In this document: piece after piece, positions 1 through 6,377 of the stretch
Numbering within the stretch: position 1 is the first letter of the stretch
Layout of the letters: every line of letters starts with the position of its first letter
The notes under the pieces: generated by a model
Database searches by the model: none
Told to the model about the DNA's origin: nothing
What the model saw: only the letters and a program-made list of their open reading frames with translations
Assembly (NCBI GenBank): GCA_035690885.1
Contig: DASSKC010000013.1
Location: 1-6,377, forward strand
Length of the DNA stretch: 6,377 nucleotides
Origin: Oleiagrimonas sp035690885
GTDB taxonomy: Bacteria; Pseudomonadota; Gammaproteobacteria; Xanthomonadales; Rhodanobacteraceae
Reading direction: 5' to 3'
Program-made: the position numbers and the translations under genes

Positions 1-1602
1 ATCTACACACGCATGCTCGACTGGGCCTTGCACCATCGCCGCCTGATGCGCTGGCAACCGTTTCTTCTGCTGGTGCTGACCGGTGTGCTGGCGGTCACCG
101 TGGCCAGCACCGCGGGCCTCGTCGGCATGCCGGCCCAGGACACCGGCCTGGTGCAGGTGCGCGTGCGCGCGGCCACCGGCATCACGCCGGACGCGATGCA
201 GGCGAAGGTCCGGCATGTGGCCAGTCTGCTGCAGGCCGATCCGGCCGTGCGTGACGTGACGGCGTTGCTCAGCGGACAGTTCGGTGGTGCCGTGGGCAAC
301 ACGGGCAAGATGTTCATCGACCTCAAGACCGATCGCAAGCTGCATGGCGAAGCCGTGATCGAGCGTTTGCGCAAGCGCGTGGCGGATCTGCCCGGCGTCG
401 ATACCAGCGTGCGCATGCTGCAGTTCATCGGTGGCGGCGGCGGCAGCGGCGGCAGTGGCGGTACCCAGAACAGCTTCCAGTTGCGCGCCGAAAGCGGCAA
501 TGGCGACCTTGGCCAGGCCAGTGTCGCGGTGACGCGGGCCCTGCGCAAGTTGCCGCAGCTGCGCGACATCACCAGCGATTACGATGCGCACGGGCAGGAG
601 CTGCGCGTGATCGTGGATCGCAAGCGGGCCGCGCGGCTGGGCATTTCCATGGCCGCGGTCGACACCGCCCTTTACAGCGCGTTCGGCCGACAGACGGTGT
701 CGACCATCCATTCCGATGTCACCGAGTCGTATGTGGTACTGAGCACGTTGCCGCAACAGACCGCCAGCGCCGACGCGCTCGAACACGTGTACGTGCAAAA
801 CCGGCGCGGTGGCATGGTGCCGTTGTCGCAGATCGCGCATATCGGGTTGACCTCGGTGCCGCCGGTCGTCAGTCGCCTGGACCAGGTGCGCGTGGTCAAC
901 ATCGGCTACAACACGGCGCCGGGTATCACCGCCAGCAAGGCCAAGGACCTGATCAGCCAGACGGTCGCCAACCTGCGCCTGCCGGGCGGCATCCGCGCGG
1001 ATTTTTCCGCTCCGGGTCTCAATTTCAGCAACATGAAATCGAACTTTCTGGAGTTGCTGATCGCCGCCATCATCGTGATTTACGTGGTGCTGGGCATGCT
1101 CTACGAGAGCCTGCGCCATCCGCTGACCATCCTGTCCACGCTGCCGGCCGCCGGCGCCGGTGCGTTTCTCGCCTTGCTGGTCACCGGCACGCCGATCTCG
1201 GCGGTCGCCATCATTGCCTTGCTGCTGTTGATCGGCATCATCAAGAAAAACGCGATCCTGCTGGTCGACTTCGCCCTGGTGCGCGAGCGCAAGGACGATC
1301 AGGATCCGGTCGATGCCATCCGCGAGGCGGCGCTGGTCCGTTTTCGTCCGATCCTGATGACCACGCTGGTGGCCATGGGCGCGGCGATGCCGCTGGCGAT
1401 CGGTTTCGGTGTCGGCTCGGAGATGCGCCAGCCGCTGGGCATCGCCATGATCGGCGGCCTGTTCGTGTCGCAGCTGCTGACGCTGCTGACCACGCCGGCG
1501 ATTTACCTCAGCCGGCATGACCGTCTGGCGCGCAAGGCCAGGCGGCGTGAACGCCGCGAAGCGCGCAGGCAACAGCGTTTGCAGGCGCAGGCCGGTTCGT
1601 AG
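1..1602 (+). CDS. RND multidrug efflux permease, MdtB/MdtC-like, C-terminal half (5' truncated by window edge)
   Basis: Inner-membrane, proton-driven subunit of a tripartite efflux pump. The frame is open from base 1, and the ATG at 13 lies inside the usual pre-TM7 sequence (LDWAL), so it is not the true start; about 500 residues are missing from a family length near 1,030. Numbering visible codons from base 1 (533 residues): TM7 about 20-40, then the second periplasmic porter/docking half to about 345, TM8 about 349-370, TM9 375-396, TM10 400-425, TM11 450-466 and TM12 480-503. The TM10 motif GIIKKNAILLVDFA carries the family's conserved proton-relay lysine (K416, equivalent to AcrB K940). 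STLPAAGAGAFLALL, RFRPILMTTL and RQPLGI match the MdtB/MdtC branch as I remember it. Oddities are a Gly/Ser run at 144-154, a degenerate PxGFxP element after TM7 (residues 38-47) and a very basic tail (505-526). Family is secure; MdtB versus MdtC is not. Confidence 0.93.
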   Translation: MYTRMLDWALHHRRLMRWQPFLLLVLTGVLAVTVASTAGLVGMPAQDTGLVQVRVRAATGITPDAMQAKVRHVASLLQADPAVRDVTALLSGQFGGAVGNTGKMFIDLKTDRKLHGEAVIERLRKRVADLPGVDTSVRMLQFIGGGGGSGGSGGTQNSFQLRAESGNGDLGQASVAVTRALRKLPQLRDITSDYDAHGQELRVIVDRKRAARLGISMAAVDTALYSAFGRQTVSTIHSDVTESYVVLSTLPQQTASADALEHVYVQNRRGGMVPLSQIAHIGLTSVPPVVSRLDQVRVVNIGYNTAPGITASKAKDLISQTVANLRLPGGIRADFSAPGLNFSNMKSNFLELLIAAIIVIYVVLGMLYESLRHPLTILSTLPAAGAGAFLALLVTGTPISAVAIIALLLLIGIIKKNAILLVDFALVRERKDDQDPVDAIREAALVRFRPILMTTLVAMGAAMPLAIGFGVGSEMRQPLGIAMIGGLFVSQLLTLLTTPAIYLSRHDRLARKARRRERREARRQQRLQAQAGS

Positions 1603-1608
1603 CGGAGG

Positions 1609-2553
1609 TCAGCCCGCCTTGGCGTGGGCGGTCATGGTCTGCGTCGCATTCGGGCAGCAGCGGCCTTCGCGTTCGAACACTTCGCTGATCCAGTCGATGA
1701 ACACCTGCACGCGTGAGGACAGGTGGCGGCGTTGCGGATAGACCATCCACATCTCCGGACCGTTGGTTTCGAGATCTTCGAGCACCGGCACCAGCTTGCC
1801 GTACTTGAGGTAGATCGCGGCGACCGCGTAGCCGGTCTGGATCAGGCCCAGACCCTGTACGCCGGCCTGGATCACCGATTCGGCGTCGTTGAGTGTCAGC
1901 ATCGGTGAGATCTCGACGCTGGTGCGGCCTTCGGCGGTCCAGAATTCCCACGGGATCAGGCCGTGCACGGCCCGCGTGTAGCCGATGCAGCGGTGGTCGC
2001 CCAACTCATCCAGACGCGTCGGGCGACCGAACTTTTCCAGGTACGCCGGCGAGGCGCAGGTCAGCGAACGGAACTGGCCGATGCGTCGCGCGACCATCGA
2101 CGAGTCGGCCAGCTCGCCCACGCGCAACGCGCAGTCGATGCCTTCCTCGACCATGTCCATGCTGCGGTCGCCGAGCACCATTTCCAGGCGGATGTCGGGA
2201 TAGCGTTCGTGGAACTCGGCCAGGTGCGGCAGCACCAGCGCACGGCCCACCGACATCGCCGCGGCCACACGCAGGCGGCCGCGCGGATGCTCGCGCGCTT
2301 CACTGATGCTTTCAGTGGCCTCGTCCAGATCGGAAAGGATGCGCCGGCAGCGTTCGTAGAAGGCGCGGCCTTCTTCGGTGACGCTCAAGGAACGCGTGGT
2401 GCGCGCGAGCAGGCGAACACCCAGGCTCGCTTCCAGTCGCGATACCGCGCGACTGACGCCGGATGCGCTCAGCTCCAGCTGCCGCGCGGCGGCGGCAAAG
2501 CTGTGCGCTTCGACCACGCGGACGAAGGCGGAAATCGCAGACAGATCTTCCAT
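1609..2553 (-). CDS. LysR-family transcriptional regulator (CrgA/AphB-like), divergent from the efflux operon
   Basis: Cytoplasmic DNA-binding regulator of 314 residues, normal for the family (about 300). The N-terminal winged helix-turn-helix spans about residues 1-60: SFAAAARQLELSASGVSRAV (19-37) is the HTH, followed by the typical LGVRLLARTTRSLSVTEEG. A linker helix covers about 61-90, and the periplasmic-binding-protein-like effector domain runs from about 92 (GRLRVAAAMSVG) to 295, with the usual HERYPDIRLEM and GLGLIQTGYAV segments. The ATG at 2553 was chosen because it begins the canonical MEDLSAISAFVRVVE N-terminus and has GAGGG seven bases upstream; the frame extends to 2829, but that extension is unlike any LysR protein and covers the intergenic region. 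By position the likely target is the divergent MexE/MexF-like operon, as LysR proteins often control the neighbouring divergent operon and themselves. Vicinal cysteines (299-300) sit near the C-terminus. The effector is unknown. Confidence 0.95.
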   Translation of the reverse strand: MEDLSAISAFVRVVEAHSFAAAARQLELSASGVSRAVSRLEASLGVRLLARTTRSLSVTEEGRAFYERCRRILSDLDEATESISEAREHPRGRLRVAAAMSVGRALVLPHLAEFHERYPDIRLEMVLGDRSMDMVEEGIDCALRVGELADSSMVARRIGQFRSLTCASPAYLEKFGRPTRLDELGDHRCIGYTRAVHGLIPWEFWTAEGRTSVEISPMLTLNDAESVIQAGVQGLGLIQTGYAVAAIYLKYGKLVPVLEDLETNGPEMWMVYPQRRHLSSRVQVFIDWISEVFEREGRCCPNATQTMTAHAKAG

Positions 2554-2560
2554 CGGTTTT

Positions 2561-2565
2561 CCCTC
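2561..2565 (-). promoter_or_regulatory. Ribosome binding site of the LysR gene
   Basis: Reading the minus strand, GAGGG lies seven bases before the ATG at 2553. It is a good Shine-Dalgarno match at normal spacing, and it decides the start in favour of this ATG over the longer open frame that extends to 2829. Confidence 0.7.
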
Positions 2566-2611
2566 GCAACAAGGCAGACCCCTCCCCCTTGTCGGCACGG
2601 CCGCCAGCGAT

Positions 2612-2630
2612 TGCTGACTGGAAGTCAACA
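2612..2630. promoter_or_regulatory. Candidate LysR box: T-N11-A inverted repeat in the divergent region
   Basis: The core TGACTGGAAGTCA (2615-2627) is a perfect 5-base inverted repeat around GGA and has exactly the T-N11-A form that LysR-type regulators recognise. Extending outward gives 8-base arms, TGCTGACT (2612-2619) and AGTCAACA (2623-2630), with one mismatch. It lies between the regulator (62 bases from its start at the core) and the adaptor (111 bases from its start). That fits one site serving both autoregulation and control of the efflux operon. Identification as the operator is inference from sequence and position. Confidence 0.6.
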
Positions 2631-2660
2631 CAGATATGCGCGGCATCCGGGTTTTTTCAA
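2631..2660 (-). promoter_or_regulatory. Possible sigma-70-type promoter for the LysR gene
   Basis: On the minus strand TTGAAA (2660-2655, five of six matches to the -35 consensus) is followed after 18 bases by TATCTG (2636-2631, three of six matches to the -10). Transcription would start near 2624, inside the T-N11-A palindrome, so a bound regulator would block it; negative autoregulation is usual for LysR genes. The -10 is weak. I found no convincing consensus promoter for the adaptor on the plus strand, which would fit an activator-dependent promoter but does not prove one. Confidence 0.3.
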
Positions 2661-2690
2661 CCCCTTTCGCAACCCAAGTTTCTCGCCGAC

Positions 2691-2715
2691 GCCGCGATAG
2701 GGGCTTGATCGCGGC
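2691..2715. repeat. Perfect 8-base inverted repeat just upstream of the adaptor gene
   Basis: GCCGCGAT (2691-2698) and ATCGCGGC (2708-2715) are exact reverse complements separated by nine bases. The repeat ends 13 bases before the Shine-Dalgarno GGAG of the adaptor. It could be an operator for a second regulator, or a stable GC-rich hairpin in the 5' untranslated region affecting translation or mRNA stability. No T-run follows, so it is not a classical terminator. The T-N11-A spacing of LysR boxes is not centred on this palindrome. Confidence 0.6.
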
Positions 2716-2728
2716 ACCCCACATACCC

Positions 2729-2732
2729 GGAG
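2729..2732 (+). promoter_or_regulatory. Ribosome binding site of the adaptor gene
   Basis: GGAG (within CCGGAGA) stands six bases before the ATG at 2739. Good match and spacing; it supports this start, which also yields the expected hydrophobic N-terminus. Confidence 0.7.
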
Positions 2733-2738
2733 AAACCC

Positions 2739-3965
2739 ATGAAAGCCTTGCGCTGGATTGTCGTCGTGGTGGCCATTGTGGCCGTTGTGTTTGGCGCGCG
2801 CTACCTGACCGGTGGTGCGTCCGCGGCACCGCGGCATGGCGGCGCGCACGCGCCTGCCGTGACCGTGTCGCAGGTCGTCGTGCGACCGATTGCGGCCACG
2901 CAAACCTATACCGGTCGCCTCAAGGCCGTCGATGTCGTGAGCGTGCGCCCGCGTGTCAGCGGTTATGTCACCAAGGTCGCCTTCAACGAGGGCTCGATGG
3001 TGCACAAGGGGCAGTTGCTGTTTCGCATCGACCCGCGCCCGTATCAGGCCGAGGTCGATCGCCTGCAGGCCAGTCTGGCCGCTGCCCGTTCAGGTTTGGC
3101 GTTGGCACGTGCCAACGCCGCGCGCGGGGACAAGCTGATCGGCAAGCACTACATCTCGGTCAAGCAGCATCAGGCGCTCGACAGTGCCGAACGCAGCGCC
3201 GCGGCCAAGGTCGCGGCCACGCGTGCCGAGCTTCAATCGGCGCAATTGAACCTTCAGTTCACGCACGTGCGCTCGCCCATCGACGGGCGTATCAGCAACG
3301 TGCGCATCACCCCGGGCAACCTGGTCACCAGTGCCGACGTGCTTACCGAAGTGGTCAGCACGGCACCGCTGTACGCGTACTTTGATGTCAACGAGAACGC
3401 CTATCTGGCGCTGCTTGATCACGGTCGCGCCAATGCGCACGCCAGCGGCGCAGCCACGCATGCGCCGGTGCTGATGGGCCTGTCCGACGAGAAGGGCTTC
3501 CCGCATCGCGGTCACGTCGATTTCGTCGACAACCGCGTCGACGGCAACAGCGGCACGATCCGCCTGCGTGCGGTGTTCGACAACGCCCACGGCACGCTGG
3601 TGCCAGGCCTGTTCGCGCGCCTGCGTCTGCCGACCGAGGAGCCCAAGCCGACGGTGCTGATCGACCCGCGCGCCATCGGCACCGATCTCGGCCATCGCTT
3701 CGTCTATGTGGTCGACAAGACCGGCAAGGCCAGCTATCGGCGCGTTGAACTGGGGCCGTTGTTCCACGGCCTGCGCGTGGTGCGCACGGGCTTGAAGGCC
3801 GGTGATCGCATCGTCGTCAACGGCCTGCAGCGCGTGCGTCCCGGCCAGAAGGTCAAGGCCAAGGAGGCGCCGATGGTGGCGCGCCTGACCGACCAGCAAC
3901 GCGCACTGGTGCGCAAGAGCGGGCCGCTTGGCGGCGCATCGAAGGCCGCGGTGGCCAGCCGCTGA
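2739..3965 (+). CDS. RND efflux periplasmic adaptor (membrane fusion protein), MexE/OqxA-like
   Basis: Bridges the inner-membrane permease and an outer-membrane channel across the periplasm. The 408 residues match the family's usual size. An N-terminal hydrophobic segment (about 6-20) leads to ASA-AP near 27-31, a possible signal peptidase I site. There is no lipobox and I see no cysteine anywhere, so unlike AcrA or MexA it is not lipidated. Domains in order: first lipoyl half about 66-98 (VRPRVSGYV, EGSMVHKGQLLF, RIDPRPY); alpha-hairpin about 99-174; second lipoyl half about 175-207 (RSPIDGRIS, TPGNLV); beta-barrel about 209-296; membrane-proximal domain about 300-375. The hairpin tip keeps the RLS motif used to contact TolC-type channels: R129, L133, S140. 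YAYFDVNENAYL (212-223) resembles the MexE branch. It begins an operon with the permease 51 bases downstream and is divergent from the LysR gene. Family certain, subfamily likely. Confidence 0.94.
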   Translation: MKALRWIVVVVAIVAVVFGARYLTGGASAAPRHGGAHAPAVTVSQVVVRPIAATQTYTGRLKAVDVVSVRPRVSGYVTKVAFNEGSMVHKGQLLFRIDPRPYQAEVDRLQASLAAARSGLALARANAARGDKLIGKHYISVKQHQALDSAERSAAAKVAATRAELQSAQLNLQFTHVRSPIDGRISNVRITPGNLVTSADVLTEVVSTAPLYAYFDVNENAYLALLDHGRANAHASGAATHAPVLMGLSDEKGFPHRGHVDFVDNRVDGNSGTIRLRAVFDNAHGTLVPGLFARLRLPTEEPKPTVLIDPRAIGTDLGHRFVYVVDKTGKASYRRVELGPLFHGLRVVRTGLKAGDRIVVNGLQRVRPGQKVKAKEAPMVARLTDQQRALVRKSGPLGGASKAAVASR

Positions 3966-4005
3966 TCGACGGATCGAGCTGCCACTGCGCGCGTCAATCA
4001 TTGCC

Positions 4006-4010
4006 ACGGA
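4006..4010 (+). promoter_or_regulatory. Weak ribosome binding site of the second permease
   Basis: ACGGA six bases before the ATG at 4017 is a partial Shine-Dalgarno match. The 51-base spacer after the adaptor stop (3966-4016) has no evident promoter or terminator, only a short direct repeat of GATCGA at 3964-3977, so co-transcription with the adaptor is likely. Confidence 0.45.
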
Positions 4011-4016
4011 ATTGTC

Positions 4017-6377
4017 ATGAATATCGCCCAATCATTCATTGATCGCCCGATCAAGGCGGCGGTGCTGTCGATCCTGATCGTGATCGCCGGCCTCATCGCC
4101 TTGCCGTTGTTGCCGATCACCGAATATCCCGAAGTGGTGCCGCCGACGGTGGTGGTAAGCGCCAGCTATCCCGGCGCGGACCCGGAAACCATCGCGCAGA
4201 CCGTGGCCACGCCGCTGGAAAACCAGATCAATGGGGTCGAGGGCATGCTCTACACCTCATCGCAGTCGACCGCCGACGGACGCATGAAACTGACCGTCAC
4301 GTTCGCGCTCGGTACCGATCCGGACAAGGCCCAGCAGCAGGTGCAAAATCGCGTCACCCAGGCCTTGCCGCGTCTGCCGCAGGAAGTGCAGCGGCTCGGC
4401 GTGACGACCAAGAAGTCCTCGCCCAACCTGACCATGGTCGTGCACCTGGTCTCGCCCGATCACCGCTACGACATGCTGTATCTGGCCAACTACGCGCGGC
4501 TGCACGTCAAGGACGAGCTGGCGCGTCTGTCCGGCGTCGGCGACGTGCAGGTGTTCGGTGCCGGCAAATACGCCATGCGCATCTGGCTGGACCCGCAGAA
4601 ACTGGCCGCACGCAACCTCACCACCGGCGATGTCATCAAGGCCATTCGCGAGCAGAACGTGCAGGTCGCGGCCGGTTCGCTGAACGCACAGCCGGCACCC
4701 GGCAACGCGGCCTTCCAGCTCAGCGTGCATACGCGCGGGCGCCTGCAGAACGCGGACGACTTCCGCGACATCATCGTGCATACCTATGCCGATGGCGCGG
4801 TGGTGCATCTGGGCGATGTGGCCCGTGTTGCGCTCGGTGCCAACCAGTACGCGCTGCGCAGCCTGCTCAACAACCAGCCGGCGGTCGGCATGGGCGTGTT
4901 CCAGCGCCCCGGCTCCAATGCGCTGCAGATTTCCGATCAGGTGCATTCGACCATGGCGCGGTTGAAGCAGCATTTCCCCAAGGGCGTGGACTACCGCATC
5001 GCCTACGATCCGACCGTGTTCGTGCGCGCGTCGATCCACGCGGTCACCGAGACCCTGCTCGAAGCGCTGGTGCTGGTGGTGCTGGTGGTCATCCTGTTCC
5101 TGCAGACCTGGCGCGCGTCGATCATTCCGCTGGTGGCCGTGCCGGTGTCGTTGATCGGCACGTTCGCGGTCATGTTCGTGGCCGGATTCAGCCTCAACAC
5201 CTTGTCGTTGTTCGGGCTGGTGCTGGCCATCGGCATCGTGGTCGATGACTCGATCGTGGTGGTCGAAAACGTGGAGCGAAACATCGCGCTGGGACTGTCG
5301 CCCAAGGAGGCGACGCGGCAGGCGATGCGCGAGGTCACCGGCCCGATCATCGCCACCGCGATGGTGTTGTGTGCGGTGTTCGTGCCGACCGCGTTCATCA
5401 CCGGTCTGACCGGCGAGTTCTATCGCCAGTTTGCGCTGACGATTGCCATCTCCACGGTGATCTCGGCATTCAACTCCTTGACCCTGAGCCCGGCGCTGGC
5501 GGCTGTGCTGCTTAAGCCGCATGACGCGCCGCGGGATCGCTTCGGGCGCATTCTGGAGCGTGGCCTGGGCTGGATCTTCCGCCCGTTCAACCGCTTCTTC
5601 GACCGCAGCTCCAACCGTTACGTCGGAGGCGTGCGCTGGATACTCGGCCGTTCGCCGGCGGCGCTGGTGGTGTATGCCGGCCTGCTGGTGCTGACCGTGT
5701 TCCTGTTCGCGCGCGTGCCGACCGGCTTCGTGCCGCAGCAGGACAAGGGCTATCTGGTCGCGTTTGCGCAGTTGCCGGACGCCGCGTCGCTGGATCGCAC
5801 CACGCACGTGATCAAGCGCATGTCGAAGATCGCGATGCAGCAGCCGGGCGTGGCCGACGCGATCGCCTTCCCCGGCCTGTCGATCAACGGCTTCACCAAT
5901 GCATCGAATGCCGGCATCGTGTTCGTGTCGCTCAAACCGTTCGAGGAACGCGGTGACAGTGCGTTGTCTGCGGCTGCCATCACGGCGGCACTGAACAAGA
6001 AATTCCATGCCATCCAGGGTGCGTATCTGGCGGTGTTCCCGCCACCACCCGTGCAGGGCCTGGGCACGATTGGCGGTTTCCGCATGCAGGTCGAGGACCG
6101 TGGTGGCCACGGCTTCGACGAGCTGTTCAAGCAGACCCACAAGCTGATTGCCACGGGACGGCAGACCCCCGGCCTGACGGGGTTGTTCTCGAGTTTCCGG
6201 GTCAGCGTGCCGCAGCTCAATGTCGACGTGAACCGTGAAAAGGCCAAGGCCCAGGACGTGAACCTGAGCGATGCGTATCAGACCATGCAGGCCTACCTCG
6301 GCTCGTTGTACGTGAACGACTTCAACCGCTTCGGACGGACGTGGCAGGTCGACGTGTCGGCCAAGCCGGAATTCCGC
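4017..6377 (+). CDS. RND multidrug efflux permease, MexF/OqxB-like (HAE1 family), 3' truncated by window edge
   Basis: Proton/drug antiporter of the inner membrane and partner of the adaptor just upstream. The frame stays open for 787 codons to the last base; about 260-275 residues of a roughly 1,050-residue protein lie beyond the window. The start is secure: MNIAQSFIDRPIKAAVLSIL has the classic F-I-x-R-P opening before TM1 (about 13-31), then PITEYPEVVPPTVVV. The first porter half runs to about 340, TM2 about 346-364, TM3 369-390, and TM4 contains GIVVDDSIVVVENVERN with the proton-relay pair D410/D411 (AcrB D407/D408). TM5-TM6 follow; TM7 is about 549-568 and ends in VPTGFVPQQDKG. FPPPPVQGLGTIGGF (674-688) is, as I recall, characteristic of the MexF/OqxB/BpeF branch. 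The residue after the Asp pair is Ser where Ala is common. The TM10 lysine lies outside the window. An outer-membrane factor gene is the expected next neighbour. Confidence 0.96.
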   Translation, partial: MNIAQSFIDRPIKAAVLSILIVIAGLIALPLLPITEYPEVVPPTVVVSASYPGADPETIAQTVATPLENQINGVEGMLYTSSQSTADGRMKLTVTFALGTDPDKAQQQVQNRVTQALPRLPQEVQRLGVTTKKSSPNLTMVVHLVSPDHRYDMLYLANYARLHVKDELARLSGVGDVQVFGAGKYAMRIWLDPQKLAARNLTTGDVIKAIREQNVQVAAGSLNAQPAPGNAAFQLSVHTRGRLQNADDFRDIIVHTYADGAVVHLGDVARVALGANQYALRSLLNNQPAVGMGVFQRPGSNALQISDQVHSTMARLKQHFPKGVDYRIAYDPTVFVRASIHAVTETLLEALVLVVLVVILFLQTWRASIIPLVAVPVSLIGTFAVMFVAGFSLNTLSLFGLVLAIGIVVDDSIVVVENVERNIALGLSPKEATRQAMREVTGPIIATAMVLCAVFVPTAFITGLTGEFYRQFALTIAISTVISAFNSLTLSPALAAVLLKPHDAPRDRFGRILERGLGWIFRPFNRFFDRSSNRYVGGVRWILGRSPAALVVYAGLLVLTVFLFARVPTGFVPQQDKGYLVAFAQLPDAASLDRTTHVIKRMSKIAMQQPGVADAIAFPGLSINGFTNASNAGIVFVSLKPFEERGDSALSAAAITAALNKKFHAIQGAYLAVFPPPPVQGLGTIGGFRMQVEDRGGHGFDELFKQTHKLIATGRQTPGLTGLFSSFRVSVPQLNVDVNREKAKAQDVNLSDAYQTMQAYLGSLYVNDFNRFGRTWQVDVSAKPEFR

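Noticed and set aside
3..572. Minus-strand open frame opposite the first permease
   Set aside because: Ser/Arg/Pro-rich shadow translation with a proline run that is simply the complement of the glycine run of the real gene.
1612..1631. Possible terminator hairpin at the convergent gene ends (CCGCC and GGCGG)
   Set aside because: Only a five-base stem, inside the last codons of the LysR gene, without a T-run on either strand.
2649..2663. GGGTT-N5-AACCC inverted repeat with a run of six T
   Set aside because: The arms are only five bases and the T-run is in the loop rather than after the stem, so it is not a terminator. The A-rich complement is better explained as part of a possible -35 element on the minus strand.
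1963..2700. Plus-strand 245-codon open frame opposite the LysR gene
   Set aside because: Arg/Ala/His-rich shadow with no domain; the minus-strand LysR protein is complete and canonical.
2554..2829. N-terminal extension of the LysR frame to an ATG at 2829
   Set aside because: The 92 extra residues resemble no LysR protein, overlap the adaptor start on the opposite strand and cover the regulatory region; the ATG at 2553 has its own Shine-Dalgarno and the canonical N-terminus.
3090..4031. A 313-codon open frame on the minus strand opposite the adaptor
   Set aside because: Same codon-position artefact; low-complexity Arg/His/Ala/Val-rich translation and complete overlap with the well-supported adaptor gene.
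4257..6140. A 627-codon open frame on the minus strand opposite the second permease
   Set aside because: It is a shadow of a GC-rich real gene: the translation is dominated by His, Arg, Gln and Gly with no recognisable domain, membrane segment or ribosome binding site, while the plus-strand frame encodes an unmistakable RND permease.

Overview
The window is a GC-rich (roughly mid-60s percent by eye), densely coding stretch of a Gram-negative, probably proteobacterial, genome. It is devoted to tripartite RND drug efflux. Codon use, GC content and the arrangement (MdtB/MdtC-like permease, a LysR regulator, then a MexE/MexF-like pair) would suit a Xanthomonadales/Rhodanobacteraceae-type gammaproteobacterium or a betaproteobacterium. 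That placement is inference only.

Layout: (1) bases 1-1602, plus strand, hold the C-terminal half of an RND inner-membrane permease of the MdtB/MdtC (MuxB/MuxC) type; its 5' half lies outside the window. (2) Bases 1609-2553, minus strand, hold a LysR-family regulator that converges on the permease with only 6 bases between stop codons. (3) Bases 2554-2738 are a 185-base divergent regulatory region. It carries an inverted repeat with exact T-N11-A spacing (a LysR box), a candidate promoter for the regulator, a second perfect 8-base inverted repeat just upstream of the adaptor's ribosome binding site, and both Shine-Dalgarno sequences. (4) Bases 2739-3965, plus strand, hold a MexE/OqxA-like periplasmic adaptor. 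(5) Bases 4017-6377, plus strand, hold the first 787 residues of a MexF/OqxB-like RND permease, which runs off the 3' edge.

Inferred working model: the LysR protein senses an unidentified ligand or stress, binds the divergent region, represses itself and controls the adaptor-permease operon. The adaptor would join the proton-driven permease to a TolC/OprN-type outer-membrane channel, which is not in the window and could follow the second permease. The first permease is the end of a separate efflux operon from a different RND subfamily.

No RNA gene, mobile element, CRISPR array or phage signal was seen. The genes belong to well-known families. The less ordinary observations are the two operator-like palindromes in the divergent region, a glycine/serine linker-like run inside the first permease's periplasmic domain, and the absence of an outer-membrane factor gene after that permease.
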